From Pandoraea pulmonicola (lineage in GTDB: Bacteria; Pseudomonadota; Gammaproteobacteria; Burkholderiales; Burkholderiaceae), in assembly GCF_000815105.2 (NCBI RefSeq), contig NZ_CP010310.2:620001-684000 (forward strand): a DNA stretch of 64,000 bases, read 5' to 3'. Under the pieces are notes generated by a model. The model searched no databases and was not told the DNA's origin. It was given only the letters and a program-made list of their open reading frames with translations. Shown here in pieces: positions 35,394-45,293 of this stretch (its first letter is position 1; each line of letters opens with the position of its first letter). Both the position numbers and the translations under genes were made by a program.

Positions 35394-37202
35394 ATGCTGA
35401 CACTGCTCAACCTTCTCTCCGGGGTGGCGATGCTGATCTGGGGTACGCACATCGTGCGTACCGGGGTTCTGCGCGTCTACGGCGCCGATCTACGGCGCAT
35501 TCTCTCGCACAGCATTTCGAACCGCTTTCTCGCGTTCGCTGGCGGTGTGCTCGTCACGGGCCTGGTTCAAAGCAGCAATGCGACGGCGCTCATCGTCTCG
35601 TCGTTCGGTGCGCAGGGGCTGATCGCGCTGACGCCCGCGCTCTCGATCATGCTCGGCGCGGACGTCGGTACGGCCCTCATGGCGCGGATCCTGACGTTCG
35701 ACCTGCATTGGCTCTCGCCGCTGCTGATCTTCTTCGGCGTCATCTTCTTCCTGTCGCGCAAGCAGACCCGCGCCGGGCAACTGGGCCGTGTGTCCATCGG
35801 GCTGGGCCTGATCATTCTCGCGTTGCAACTGATCGTGGCGGCGACCACGCCAATGACCGAGGCCGCGGGCGTCAAGGTGTTGTTCGGCTCGCTCACCGGC
35901 GACGTCATGCTCGACACGCTGATCGGTGCGCTGTTCGCGATGATCTCGTATTCGAGCCTGGCGGCGGTGCTCCTCACGGCCACGCTGGCGTCGTCCGGCG
36001 TGATTTCGCTCAAGGTTGCCCTGTGCCTCGTGATCGGCGCGAACCTCGGCAGCGGCATGCTGGCGATGCTCACCTCGGCCGGACAGAATGCCGCCGGCCG
36101 TCGCGTGGTGTTCGGCAGTCTTCTCTTCAAGCTGATCGGTTGCCTGCTCGTGCTGCCGTTCGTCGACTACGCGCCGTTGCTCGTGAATTGGCTGTCGGAC
36201 GCCCCCGCGCAGGCCGTCGTCAACTTCCACGTGCTGTACAACCTCGTGCGCTGCGTGGTGTTCCTCGCATTCACCGAGCCGATGGCGCGTCTGTGCGTGA
36301 AGCTGCTCGCGGAGAAGCCCGAGGCGGACGGCGTACTGCGCCCGCGTCACCTGGACGAGAGTGCATTGGAGATGCCGTCGCTGGCGTTGGCGAACGCGAC
36401 GCGCGAGACATTGCGCATGGGCGACATCGTCGAGCAGATGCTCAACGGCCTGCTCAACGTGATCCGCAGCAACGACGTGGTGCAGGCGCGCGAGACGCGC
36501 CGTCTCGACGACGACGTCGATCATCTCTATACGGCGGTGAAGATGTACCTCACGCGCGTGTCGCGCGAGAACCTGAGCGAGCAGGACAGCCGTCGATGGA
36601 CGGACATCATTTCGCTCACGATCAACCTCGAGCATGCGGGCGACATCATCGAGCGCATGGTGACGGAGGTCGAAGAAAAGAAGATCTCGCACAAGCTCTC
36701 ATTCTCCGAGGCCGGCCTGCAGGAAATCTGCGACATGCATGCGCGGCTCGTGACGAACCTGCAGCTTGGACTGTCGGTGTTTCTGAATACCGATCTGAAG
36801 AGCGCACAACGGCTGATGGCCGAGAAGGAGAGCTTCCGCGATCTGGAGCGTGCGTATTCGTACACGCACCTGAATCGTCTTGCGGGGCAGTCGGTGCAGA
36901 GTATCGAGACGAGTTCGTTGCACCTGGACATCATCAGCGACATGAAGCGGCTCAATTCGCTGTTCTGCTCGACCGCCTATCCGGTGCTCGACGATGCGGG
37001 CGCGCTGCGCAAGAGCCGCATGCGCGACAAGCCGAAGGAAACGAAAGAGATGAAGGACGCCAAGGCGCTCAAGGAAACGAAGGCGTCGAAGCTGGCGGCG
37101 ATTGCCGATGTCGCGACGGCCGCCGCTCCGGGTTCGCGCGACGACAACGAGAGTTCTCAAGATGGCCCTGAGCCTGCCGGACATCCGCACGCTGTTCGAT
37201 AA
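35394..37202 (+). CDS. Na/Pi cotransporter family protein (NptA/YjbB-like) with PhoU-like tail
   Basis: 602-residue protein. The N-terminal half (to ~residue 300) has the two Na+/Pi-cotransporter repeats with their signature QSSNATALIVSSFGAQG and ISYSSLAAVLLTATLASSG, plus about 8 hydrophobic helices. Residues ~335-540 form a helical PhoU-like domain (RMGDIVEQMLNGLL, LEHAGDIIERMVTEVEEKK). A Lys-rich, Ala-rich C-terminal tail of ~60 residues is non-conserved in character. E. coli YjbB exports phosphate; here it may expel Pi freed from phosphonates. Start ATG at 35394. Its last 41 bases overlap the HD oxygenase gene. Confidence 0.88.
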   Translation: MLTLLNLLSGVAMLIWGTHIVRTGVLRVYGADLRRILSHSISNRFLAFAGGVLVTGLVQSSNATALIVSSFGAQGLIALTPALSIMLGADVGTALMARILTFDLHWLSPLLIFFGVIFFLSRKQTRAGQLGRVSIGLGLIILALQLIVAATTPMTEAAGVKVLFGSLTGDVMLDTLIGALFAMISYSSLAAVLLTATLASSGVISLKVALCLVIGANLGSGMLAMLTSAGQNAAGRRVVFGSLLFKLIGCLLVLPFVDYAPLLVNWLSDAPAQAVVNFHVLYNLVRCVVFLAFTEPMARLCVKLLAEKPEADGVLRPRHLDESALEMPSLALANATRETLRMGDIVEQMLNGLLNVIRSNDVVQARETRRLDDDVDHLYTAVKMYLTRVSRENLSEQDSRRWTDIISLTINLEHAGDIIERMVTEVEEKKISHKLSFSEAGLQEICDMHARLVTNLQLGLSVFLNTDLKSAQRLMAEKESFRDLERAYSYTHLNRLAGQSVQSIETSSLHLDIISDMKRLNSLFCSTAYPVLDDAGALRKSRMRDKPKETKEMKDAKALKETKASKLAAIADVATAAAPGSRDDNESSQDGPEPAGHPHAVR

Positions 37203-37710
37203 ATTCGGTTCGCTTGCCTACAGCGGCGAGCCTGTCACCCAACTGGAGCACGCGCTGCAATGCGGCGCGCTTGCCGAGAGCGAGGGCGCCGACGAGGCGC
37301 TCGTCGCGGCCAGTTTTCTCCACGATCTCGGCCATCTGCTCAATCTTCAGGGCGAAACGCCCACCGAGCGCGGCATCGACGATCTGCATCAATACTTCGC
37401 ATTGCCCTTTCTGCGCCCGTTGTTCGGCGACGCGGTGCTCGAGCCGATTCGTCTGCATGTGGATGCGAAGCGCTGCCTGTGCGCGGTCGATCCCGAGTAC
37501 TACGGTCAGTTGTCGGCCGATTCCGTTCGCAGTCTCGCGTTGCAGGGCGGTGTGTTCAGCGACGAGCAGGCGCGGACGTTCATGGCGCGCGAGCATGCCG
37601 AGTCCGCGCTTCGACTGCGTCGATGGGACGATCGCGCGAAGGTGGCAGGCATGGCGACACCGTCGCTCGATCACTACATGTTGGTGCTGGAGCGCGTGAC
37701 GATCCAGTGA
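37162..37710 (+). CDS. phnZ: PhnZ-like HD-domain mixed-valence diiron phosphonate oxygenase
   Basis: 182-residue HD-domain protein of the phosphonate-degradation group. PhnZ cleaves the C-P bond of 2-amino-1-hydroxyethylphosphonate oxidatively to glycine and phosphate. Residues recalled as PhnZ ligands have counterparts here at an almost constant offset: Y20, E23, H30, H54-D55, H76, H99 and D157. Tyr/Glu of the AYSGE segment are the substrate-gating pair that distinguishes oxygenases from HD phosphohydrolases. ATG at 37162 lies inside the 3' end of the Na/Pi cotransporter gene in another frame. No PhnY*-type partner dioxygenase is in the window. Confidence 0.85.
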   Translation: MALSLPDIRTLFDKFGSLAYSGEPVTQLEHALQCGALAESEGADEALVAASFLHDLGHLLNLQGETPTERGIDDLHQYFALPFLRPLFGDAVLEPIRLHVDAKRCLCAVDPEYYGQLSADSVRSLALQGGVFSDEQARTFMAREHAESALRLRRWDDRAKVAGMATPSLDHYMLVLERVTIQ

Positions 37711-37736
37711 CCACGGTGAAATGAAGAAAAAACAAG

Positions 37737-37762
37737 GCCGCGCGGGGATGCCCCGGCGCGGC
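37737..37762. terminator. Bidirectional terminator between phnZ and a minus-strand membrane protein gene
   Basis: GCCGCGCGGGG pairs with CCCCGGCGCGGC around an ATG loop. On the minus strand the stem is followed by CTTGTTTTTTC, a good T tract for the membrane-protein gene; on the plus strand T-rich sequence follows less strictly. Confidence 0.7.
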
Positions 37763-37815
37763 TTAGTTGCTTTGTTGCGTCGTTGTTTACGGATGTCTGC
37801 GTGAGCGAAGTGCGA

Positions 37816-38817
37816 TCAGCGTGGCAGACGGGCTCGCCAACCCGTGGGCAACAAGCGCAGCACCGCGTTGCGCGACGGCTGCCAGAACACCGAGAGCACC
37901 AGTAGCACGCCGCCCACGACAATAGCCGCCACCGACATGGAGTTATCGGACGGCAAATCGGCATCGCCGCCGCTCGGGGCGGAAGTCATCAGCATTTGCA
38001 GAATCGCGCTCAGCAGATAGAGCAGGGACGAGAGCATGAGCGCCCTGCGGTCGATCACCAGCGAGACAACGGTGAGCAGCGCGAACACGGCAATAACTGC
38101 GCCGGGGTGGTGGGGCGTGAGCATCCAGAAGATCGGATGGGTGATCATGCACGCCGCGAGCAGGTGAAGCCAGAAGGCGACATCCGAACGAATGGTGGTG
38201 CGTTGAGGGTCTTGCGCGTCCCAATGCAAGGCCCAAAGGAAGATTGCGAGACCGGCGACGACGGTCACGGTCAACAGCCAGCCGCCTGCGTTCGCGTCGA
38301 GCGCGATCACGTGCGCCCACACGGTGATCACGATGCCGGCCAGACCCAGCGCAATGACCGCTGGTACGCGAAAACGCCACCAGAAAAGGGCGGCGCCGAG
38401 CGCGGTGCATACGCACGTGGCGACAAGCGTCCACCAGCTCATCGACGCACGCATGCTTTCCCCGCTGTGACTCAGGAGCGACGCGTTGCCGAAGCCCAAC
38501 AGCGCCATGGTACTGACAAAGCTGAACGAGAACCACAGCGCGGGCAGCGTCATGCGGCGTTGGCGCACGAAAATTTCCGAGAGTCCCCATGCGATGGCGG
38601 CCGCGATGAGCATCTGCAACCATGACGGCAGGCCGCTGGTGAGCCAGACGGTGCCGAACGAGAGCAGCCAGGAGGCGATGACGACGAAGATGTCGTTGAA
38701 GCTGGTGACGAGGCGCAGCGGCTCGTCGTCGACGCGCTGTTGCGTCGGCGGCGCGGCGGTCGAGGCGCCGGCGGACGCGGTGTCTTGCGACGGCGGCGGA
38801 GAGAGAGGCGTAGTCAT
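37816..38817 (-). CDS. Multi-spanning membrane protein of unknown function
   Basis: 333-residue protein with a Ser/Pro/Ala-rich cytoplasmic N tail (~30 residues) and about 10 hydrophobic segments, for example IFVVIASWLLSFGTVWLTS, VPAVIALGLAGIVITVWAH and the last SVAAIVVGGVLLVLSVFW. It ends in a basic tail RLLPTGWRARLPR. The layout resembles DUF2157/DUF4401-type membrane proteins, but I do not recognise a specific family. Monocistronic; a terminator follows and a 204-nt spacer separates it from the RidA gene. Confidence 0.75.
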   Translation of the reverse strand: MTTPLSPPPSQDTASAGASTAAPPTQQRVDDEPLRLVTSFNDIFVVIASWLLSFGTVWLTSGLPSWLQMLIAAAIAWGLSEIFVRQRRMTLPALWFSFSFVSTMALLGFGNASLLSHSGESMRASMSWWTLVATCVCTALGAALFWWRFRVPAVIALGLAGIVITVWAHVIALDANAGGWLLTVTVVAGLAIFLWALHWDAQDPQRTTIRSDVAFWLHLLAACMITHPIFWMLTPHHPGAVIAVFALLTVVSLVIDRRALMLSSLLYLLSAILQMLMTSAPSGGDADLPSDNSMSVAAIVVGGVLLVLSVFWQPSRNAVLRLLPTGWRARLPR

Positions 38818-39021
38818 TGACGTGGCAATTATTGGCGTTCGTGGCTCGAAGTGTATCCCTCTGACGGATACCTACCGCAAAAAATCCCATCACTCCATGG
38901 GCATCCGCCCAATGTCACATCGCTCTGGGATTGGGCGCTTTCCCTACGCGACACGCCAACGCCTGCACGGGCCCCAACAGCGCGTGGTACAGCTCGACCC
39001 GCCGCCTCGGCCACACGCCTG

Positions 39022-39420
39022 CTAGCTCGCCAGCGCCGTCGCCTCGATCTCCACTGCCACGCCGTGGCTCAATGCCGGGACGGGGACGACGCAGCGCGCC
39101 GGCTTTGCATTACCGGCCCACGCGGCATAGACCTCGTTGAACGGTCCCCAGTCGTCCACGTTCGTGATGTACACGCGTACCTGCACGAGTCGATCGATGC
39201 GTGTGCCGCACGCCGTGAGAATTTGCGCCACGTTATCGAGCGCCTGCTTCGCCTGCACCGCGAACGGCGCACCCACGAGACGTTCGCCCTCCGGCGTGAT
39301 CGGCAGTTGTCCCGACACGAAGACGAAGCCGTTCGCGCATACGCCGTGCGAATAATGTCCCCGCGGCGGCTGCAGCGTGGGGACGTTCATCGCCTCGATG
39401 CCACGTTCCTGAGCGCTCAT
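39022..39420 (-). CDS. RidA family reactive-intermediate deaminase
   Basis: 132-residue RidA/YER057c/UK114 protein. GVCANGFVFVSGQLPITPEG, QAKQALDNVAQIL, VRVYITNVDDWGPFNEVYAAW and the terminal VEIEATAL are family signatures, and the active-site Arg lies in KPARCVVPVP. These trimeric enzymes hydrolyse 2-aminoacrylate and similar enamines released by PLP dehydratases. Exactly such a dehydratase is encoded upstream; the ATG at 39420 overlaps its stop (ATGA). Confidence 0.92.
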   Translation of the reverse strand: MSAQERGIEAMNVPTLQPPRGHYSHGVCANGFVFVSGQLPITPEGERLVGAPFAVQAKQALDNVAQILTACGTRIDRLVQVRVYITNVDDWGPFNEVYAAWAGNAKPARCVVPVPALSHGVAVEIEATALAS

Positions 39421-40397
39421 GCTTCCTCCCCGAGCGTAAGTTTGGCGAAGCGCGCCATATCGACATTGCCCCCCGAAAGCAGGATGCCCACGCGCTTGTC
39501 GCGAACCTCGAGCCTGCCTTGCAGTACGGCCGCCGCCGCGAGGCAACCGGTTGGCTCCACCACGATCTTCATGCGACTCGCGAGGAACTGCATCGTCTGC
39601 ACCAACTCGTCGTCGGTCACCGTCAGAATGTCGTCGACCAGCGAGCGGATCACCGGGAACGTGTATTCGCCCAGATGCTGCGTCTGCGCGCCGTCCGCAA
39701 TGGTCCGGGGCGTTTCGATGTGCACGATCTTGCCCGTGCGGAAACTCTGCTGAGCGTCGTTGCCCGCCTCCGGCTCCACGCCGTAGATCTCGATGTTCGG
39801 ATTGAGCGCACGCGCCGCTACCGCGCTGCCCGACAGCAATCCGCCGCCACCGAGGCAGACCACGAGGACGTCGAGTTCGCCCGCATCCTCGATCAGCTCC
39901 TTCGTCGCGGTGCCCTGACCGGCCATCACGTGCGGATGGTCGTACGGCGGGATCAGTGTCATGCCGCGCTCGGTGGCCAGCCGTTGTGCGAGCGCCTCGC
40001 GATCTTCCTTGTAACGATCGAACAGGATCACCTCGGCGCCGTAGCCGCGCGTGGCGTCGATCTTCATTTGCGGCGCATCCTGCGGCATCAGGATGACGGC
40101 CGGCACGCCCAGCTCCCGCGCGGACAGCGCAATCGCCTGCGCGTGGTTGCCGGACGAGAACGCCAGCACGCCACCGCGCTTCTGTTCCGCGGTGAATTGC
40201 GAGATCGCGTTGTACGCCCCGCGGAACTTGAACGCGCCCATGCGCTGGAAGTTCTCCGCCTTGAAGAACAGATGCGCGCCGGTCATCGCGTCGGCGGTGC
40301 GCGACGTGAGCACGGGGGTACGGTGTGCCGCCTCGCGAATCCGATCGTGAGCGGCGACGACGTCGCCGTAGGTAATCGCCAGTGTGGGAGCAGTCAT
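39417..40397 (-). CDS. Threonine/serine dehydratase-type PLP enzyme
   Basis: 326-residue fold-type II PLP enzyme of the ilvA / serine racemase / 3-hydroxyaspartate dehydratase group. PLP lysine K57 in QRMGAFKFRGA, phosphate-binding loop GGGGLLSG and SSGNHAQ are all present. It lacks an ACT-type regulatory domain, as catabolic enzymes do. Substrate could be L-threonine, L-serine or threo-3-hydroxyaspartate. Its enamine product explains the co-translated RidA gene. Overlaps the regulator gene upstream by 4 nt. Confidence 0.88.
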   Translation of the reverse strand: MTAPTLAITYGDVVAAHDRIREAAHRTPVLTSRTADAMTGAHLFFKAENFQRMGAFKFRGAYNAISQFTAEQKRGGVLAFSSGNHAQAIALSARELGVPAVILMPQDAPQMKIDATRGYGAEVILFDRYKEDREALAQRLATERGMTLIPPYDHPHVMAGQGTATKELIEDAGELDVLVVCLGGGGLLSGSAVAARALNPNIEIYGVEPEAGNDAQQSFRTGKIVHIETPRTIADGAQTQHLGEYTFPVIRSLVDDILTVTDDELVQTMQFLASRMKIVVEPTGCLAAAAVLQGRLEVRDKRVGILLSGGNVDMARFAKLTLGEEA

Positions 40398-41086
40398 GAT
40401 GAACCCTTTGGGTCGGAGAGGTAGGTGTAGACCGTCGAGCGCGCCACACCCAGCGTGCGCGCCACTTCGGCGTGGGCCTGACGCAGGTCGAGCAGCCCGC
40501 GGGTTTCCAGCAGACGGATGGCTTCGCGGCGTTGCGCAAGCGTGAGGCCCTGCGGTGTGGTGTTGCGTTGTGCGGCGAAGTCGACGATGAGCGGGGCGAT
40601 GTCGTCCAGACGCCGCGGCGCGAGCGTCTCGCGCACCGGCGCCGGCGCGGTATTCGCCACGTTGACCAGTTGCTGCACGCTCGCCGCGGCCGCCGCGAGC
40701 ATCGAGATGTCCATGTTCAGGCAGATGGCCGCCACGTATTCGCCGGCGCTGTTCTTCAGGCCGATGGACGTGCTCTTGGCCGGACGTCCATCCGGAAACC
40801 GGTTCGCGTAGTTCGCGATGACTTCCGGAAACGTCGGATCGGCAATACGGGCCAGTCCCATTTCGGTGACCGCATCGCCCGGCGCGCGGCCCGACAGATT
40901 GTTGGCGATGGCCACGACGGCATGGTCCGGGTCGGTCAGATCGTGCAGCACCACTTCGACCAGTGGCGCGAACGTGGTCCCAAGCGCTTCAACGATCTTG
41001 CGTCCCTCGCGCAGCAGTAGCGCGTTCTCGTCGAGTTGGCCGATGGCAGATGTGGCACGCGGGCCGGGAGATTTGGCGGATGTCAT
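40394..41086 (-). CDS. YheO/PAS-domain HTH transcriptional regulator
   Basis: 230-residue regulator with an N-terminal YheO-type PAS-like domain (GTTFAPLVEVVLHDLTDPDHAVVAIAN, residues ~35-145) and a C-terminal HTH_22-type DNA-binding domain (RREAIRLLETRGLLDLRQAHAEVARTLGVARSTVYTYL). It heads the operon regulator-dehydratase-RidA and overlaps the dehydratase start by 4 nt, so it likely autoregulates and senses an amino acid. ATG at 41086 preferred; in-frame starts at 41104 and 41122 would translate the palindromic operator. Confidence 0.88.
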   Translation of the reverse strand: MTSAKSPGPRATSAIGQLDENALLLREGRKIVEALGTTFAPLVEVVLHDLTDPDHAVVAIANNLSGRAPGDAVTEMGLARIADPTFPEVIANYANRFPDGRPAKSTSIGLKNSAGEYVAAICLNMDISMLAAAAASVQQLVNVANTAPAPVRETLAPRRLDDIAPLIVDFAAQRNTTPQGLTLAQRREAIRLLETRGLLDLRQAHAEVARTLGVARSTVYTYLSDPKGSS

Positions 41087-41087
41087 G

Positions 41088-41124
41088 GTTTGACATTGTG
41101 TCATTTTATGACGAAATGTCAAAC
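41088..41124 (-). promoter_or_regulatory. Nested double palindrome upstream of the YheO-type regulator
   Basis: Perfect 10-bp arms GTTTGACATT (41088-41097) and AATGTCAAAC (41115-41124) share the same centre (41106) with an inner dyad GTCAT (41100-41104) / ATGAC (41108-41112). It abuts the start codon, so the site also includes the promoter or ribosome-binding region. Likely autoregulatory operator. Confidence 0.65.
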
Positions 41125-41245
41125 TTCAATGATGTCGGCAGCACCTGGCTGACATCGGGGTTTTCGGGGAACGGGAACGAGGATGGGCGCGGGCGCCGTA
41201 GCAAATAGGCAACGCGGCAGCGCTGGCGACGCCGCGCCGTTGCCG

Positions 41246-42274
41246 TCAGACGAGTTGTTTTTCGGCCAGTTCGCTCTTGATGTAACCGTAATAGATGGGG
41301 GCGGCGACGAGTCCGGGCAAGCCGAACGCGGCTTCCATCAGGATCATGGCGAGCAGCAATTCCCAGGCGCGCGACTGAATCTGCGTGCCGACGATGCGCG
41401 CGTTCAGGAAATACTCGAGCTTGTGGATGACGATCAGGAATGTGAGCGCGGTGATGGCCACGTATAGCGATACCGACAGTCCGAGCACCACGATGAACGT
41501 ATTCGAGATCAGGTTGCCGATGACCGGCAGCAGGCCGACGACGAACGTCACCACGATCATCGTCTTGCGAAGCGGCAGATGAACGCCGAACATCGGCAGC
41601 ACCGCGAGCAGGAAGATCCCGGTGAAGAGCGTGTTGATCGCCGAGATCTTCACTTGCGCAAAGACGATGCGACGGAACGCGTCGCCGAACAGCGTCACGC
41701 GGCGCCTGAGCGCGGCGGCGAGCGGACGCATGTGTTGGACCGGCCGCACCGACGAGAGCGCGACCAGCGCACCGAGCACCAGTCCCACGATGATGTGGAC
41801 CATGGCGTTCAGCGCTTCCTTGCCCACGAGCGACATCTCCTGGGTGTGATCCTTCAGGTATTCCGTGACGCCCTGATGGATATCGTCGCTGTCCGCCGGC
41901 AGTCGTGCCGTGAGCCACGCCGGCAGTTGCGTGCGGGCCTGCTCGATCACGTCCATCATGCGGCCGTTGATATGTTCGAGATGCCCCGCGTCGCTGCGAA
42001 AGAAGGTGAGAATGCCGAAGATGAGCGCGGTCATCAGCGCAACGATCACCGCCGAGAGCAGCGCCACGGCGACCAGCCGCGCCCGCTCGCTCGAGATGCG
42101 CAGTTGCAGACGCGGCCCGAGGACGTGGACGAGCTGATAGACGACCATGCCCGAGAGCACGGCGGAGAGCAGATGCACGCTGAGAATCAGCCAGAGAGCC
42201 ACGGCCGCGAAGACGTAGCTCGCCAGTTCGATCCAGAACTCCCGATTCGGATTCCAGCCAGAGCGCGGTTCCAT
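41246..42274 (-). CDS. AI-2E family transporter
   Basis: 342-residue membrane protein of the AI-2E/PerM family with about 7-8 helices. The N-terminal hairpin ELASYVFAAVALWLILSVHLLSAVLSGMVVYQLVHVL, a large soluble-like helical segment (~residues 85-190), and the C-terminal VVGLLPVIGNLISNT and FLIVIHKLEYFLNARIVGTQI are family landmarks. Substrates vary (autoinducer-2, Na+/H+ and others), so no specific function is claimed. ATG at 42274; a start further upstream would add 18 atypical residues. Confidence 0.88.
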   Translation of the reverse strand: MEPRSGWNPNREFWIELASYVFAAVALWLILSVHLLSAVLSGMVVYQLVHVLGPRLQLRISSERARLVAVALLSAVIVALMTALIFGILTFFRSDAGHLEHINGRMMDVIEQARTQLPAWLTARLPADSDDIHQGVTEYLKDHTQEMSLVGKEALNAMVHIIVGLVLGALVALSSVRPVQHMRPLAAALRRRVTLFGDAFRRIVFAQVKISAINTLFTGIFLLAVLPMFGVHLPLRKTMIVVTFVVGLLPVIGNLISNTFIVVLGLSVSLYVAITALTFLIVIHKLEYFLNARIVGTQIQSRAWELLLAMILMEAAFGLPGLVAAPIYYGYIKSELAEKQLV

Positions 42275-42428
42275 GCAATGACGTCCTTGAAAGAAGACTC
42301 CGCCCGGCGTGCGGCATGTGCGTTGCACACCGCCTGCGCCGGACGTACGGCGTTACGTTGCCTGTTTGGTGTCCGTTCCGCGCTTGTTCGGTGCGCGTTC
42401 CGGGTTGTGCTGCGGCCCTGTCTCGAGC

Positions 42429-45293
42429 TTACTTGCCACGCGCGAGCAGTGGCGCGAGGTACTTGCCGGTAAAGCTCGCCTTGTTGGCGGCGACCTGTTC
42501 CGGCGAGCCCTGCGCGATGATCTGCCCGCCACCGGCGCCGCCTTCCGGCCCGAGATCGATCACCCAATCCGCCGTTTTGATCACGTCCAGGTTGTGCTCG
42601 ATGATGACCACGGTATTGCCCTGATCGCGCAGCCGGTGAATCACCGTGAGCAGCAGCTCGATATCGTGAAAATGCAGCCCCGTGGTCGGTTCGTCAAGGA
42701 TATACAGCGTGCGGCCCGTGTCGCGCTTGGAGAGCTCCAGCGAGAGCTTCACGCGCTGCGCTTCGCCGCCCGAGAGCGTTGTCGCGGACTGGCCGAGTCG
42801 GATGTAGCCCAGCCCCACGTCGAGCAGCGTCCTGAGCTTGCGCGCGACCACCGGCACCGGCTTGAAGAACTCGTGCGCCTGCTCGACCGTCATGTCGAGC
42901 ACTTCGGAGATGTTGCGCCCCTTGTACTGCACTTCGAGCGTTTCGCGGTTGTAGCGCTTGCCGTGGCAGACGTCGCAAGGCACGTAGACGTCGGGCAGGA
43001 AGTGCATCTCGACCTTGATCACGCCGTCGCCCTGGCATGCTTCGCAGCGTCCGCCCTTCACGTTGAATGAGAAGCGGCCCGGATCGTAGCCGCGCTCCTT
43101 GGCCGCCGGCACACCGGCGAAGAGCTCGCGGATCGGTGTGAAAACGCCTGTATAGGTGGCCGGATTCGAGCGCGGCGTGCGGCCGATGGGCGACTGGTCG
43201 ACGTTGATGACCTTGTCGAAATGTTCCAGCCCGTCGATCTGTTCGTACGGCGCGGGCTCCGCCGACGAGCCGTACAGGTGGCGCGCCACCGCGTGATACA
43301 GCGTGTCGTTGATCAGCGTGGACTTGCCCGAGCCGGATACACCGGTCACGCAGGTGAGCAGACCGACCGGCAGATCGAGATTGACGTGCTTGAGGTTGTT
43401 GCCCGTCGCGTCGACGATGCGTAGGTAATCCTCGCCCGGCGCATGGCGCTCGGCCGGGACTTCGATGCGGCGTGCCCCCGACAGGTACTGCCCGGTCAGC
43501 GACTCCGGCGCGTGTTCGATCTGCTCGGGGCTGCCTTGCGCGATCACCGTGCCGCCGTGCACGCCCGCGCCGAGACCCATGTCGACGACGTAGTCGCTCG
43601 CGAGAATCATGTCCTCGTCGTGCTCGACCACGATCACCGAGTTGCCGAGATCGCGCAGATGCTTGAGCGTGCCGATCAGCCGATCGTTGTCGCGCTGGTG
43701 CAGACCGATGGACGGCTCGTCGAGCACGTACATTACGCCCGTCAGCCCGGAGCCGATCTGCGAGGCCAGGCGAATGCGCTGCGCTTCGCCGCCCGAGAGC
43801 GTATCGGCGCTGCGCTCCAGCGAAAGATAGTCGAGACCGACGTTGTTCAGGAACGAGAGCCGCGCGACGATCTCCTTGACGATCTTGTCCGCGATCTCGC
43901 GCTTGGCGCCGTGCAACATCAGCTCGTGGAAGTAGCCGAGCGCTTCGCGCAGCGGCAGGTTGCCGATCTCGTAGATCGCCCGCGCCTGCGCGCCTTCGCC
44001 CACCTTGACGAAGCGCGCTTCGCGACGCAGGCGACTGCCCTCGCAGTCGGGGCAGGCGCGATTGTTCTGGTACTTGGCGAGCTCTTCGCGCACAGCCACC
44101 GAATCGGTTTCGCGATAGCGGCGTTCCAGGTTGGGGATGATGCCTTCGAAGGCGTGCGAGCGCACCGACGTGCGCCCCTTCTCGTTGACGTACGTGAACG
44201 GGATTTCCTGCTCGCCCGAGCCGTACAGCACGATCTTCTGCGTGGCTTCGGGCAACTCCTCGAAGGGCGTGTCTACATCGAAGTCGTAGAACGCCGCGAG
44301 GCTTTGCAGCATCTGGAAGTAAAACTGATTGCGGCGGTCCCAGCCCTTGATCGCGCCGGACGCGAGCGACAGTGCCGGGAAGGCGACCACGCGCTTCGGA
44401 TCGAAGAACGTCATCTGGCCGAGGCCGTCGCAAGTCGGGCAGGCACCCATCGGGTTGTTGAACGAGAACAGGCGCGGCTCGAGTTCCTGCAGCGAGTACG
44501 AGCACACCGGGCACGCGAACTTCGAACTGAAGACGTGCTCCTTGTCGGTGTCCATTTCGAGCGCCATGGCGCGGCCGTCGGCCAGACGCAGGGCCGTCTC
44601 GAACGATTCCGCGAGACGCTGCTTCAGATCCGGGCGCACCTTCACGCGGTCGATCACCACGTCGATGGAGTGTTTCTCGGTCTTCTTGAGCTTGGGCAGC
44701 GCGTCGATGTCATACACGCGCGCAGTGCCCTCGTTGGCCGCGCCGCCGCCCGAGCGGATGCGAAAGCGCACGAAGCCCTGCGCCTGCATCGATTCGAAGA
44801 GATCGGCGTGCTCGCCCTTGCGGTCCACGACCACCGGCGCGAGGATCATCAGTTTGGTGTCTTCGGGCAGCGCGAGCACGGCGTCGACCATTTGCGAGAC
44901 GCTTTGCGACTCGAGCGGCAAGCCGTGGTCCGGGCAGTACGGGGTGCCCACGCGCGCGTAGAGCAGACGCAGATAGTCGTGGATTTCCGTGACGGTGCCG
45001 ACCGTGGAGCGGGGATTGTGCGACGTGGCCTTCTGCTCGATGGAGATGGCGGGCGAGAGACCTTCGATGAGGTCGACGTCGGGTTTCTCCATCAACTGCA
45101 GGAACTGACGCGCATACGCCGACAGGCTCTCGACGTAGCGTCGCTGGCCTTCCGCGTAAAGCGTGTCGAACGCCAGCGACGACTTGCCGGAGCCGGACAG
45201 GCCGGTGATCACCACGAGCTGGTGGCGCGGCAGGTCCAGATTGACGTTCTTGAGGTTGTGGGTACGGGCCCCACGTATACGAATGGTTTCCAT
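42429..45293 (-). CDS. uvrA: Excinuclease ABC subunit A
   Basis: 954-residue damage-recognition ATPase of nucleotide excision repair; it loads UvrB onto lesions as a dimer. Two ABC modules are present: first Walker A GLSGSGKS (residues 31-38) and second GVSGSGKST (~residue 650), with signatures [16 protein letters not shown] and [15 protein letters not shown]. Zinc-finger cysteines lie in [15 protein letters not shown] and [20 protein letters not shown] at 45293 gives the universal [16 protein letters not shown] start. Divergent from the MFS gene and ssb, an arrangement common in Burkholderiales. Confidence 0.97.
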   Translation of the reverse strand: METIRIRGARTHNLKNVNLDLPRHQLVVITGLSGSGKSSLAFDTLYAEGQRRYVESLSAYARQFLQLMEKPDVDLIEGLSPAISIEQKATSHNPRSTVGTVTEIHDYLRLLYARVGTPYCPDHGLPLESQSVSQMVDAVLALPEDTKLMILAPVVVDRKGEHADLFESMQAQGFVRFRIRSGGGAANEGTARVYDIDALPKLKKTEKHSIDVVIDRVKVRPDLKQRLAESFETALRLADGRAMALEMDTDKEHVFSSKFACPVCSYSLQELEPRLFSFNNPMGACPTCDGLGQMTFFDPKRVVAFPALSLASGAIKGWDRRNQFYFQMLQSLAAFYDFDVDTPFEELPEATQKIVLYGSGEQEIPFTYVNEKGRTSVRSHAFEGIIPNLERRYRETDSVAVREELAKYQNNRACPDCEGSRLRREARFVKVGEGAQARAIYEIGNLPLREALGYFHELMLHGAKREIADKIVKEIVARLSFLNNVGLDYLSLERSADTLSGGEAQRIRLASQIGSGLTGVMYVLDEPSIGLHQRDNDRLIGTLKHLRDLGNSVIVVEHDEDMILASDYVVDMGLGAGVHGGTVIAQGSPEQIEHAPESLTGQYLSGARRIEVPAERHAPGEDYLRIVDATGNNLKHVNLDLPVGLLTCVTGVSGSGKSTLINDTLYHAVARHLYGSSAEPAPYEQIDGLEHFDKVINVDQSPIGRTPRSNPATYTGVFTPIRELFAGVPAAKERGYDPGRFSFNVKGGRCEACQGDGVIKVEMHFLPDVYVPCDVCHGKRYNRETLEVQYKGRNISEVLDMTVEQAHEFFKPVPVVARKLRTLLDVGLGYIRLGQSATTLSGGEAQRVKLSLELSKRDTGRTLYILDEPTTGLHFHDIELLLTVIHRLRDQGNTVVIIEHNLDVIKTADWVIDLGPEGGAGGGQIIAQGSPEQVAANKASFTGKYLAPLLARGK

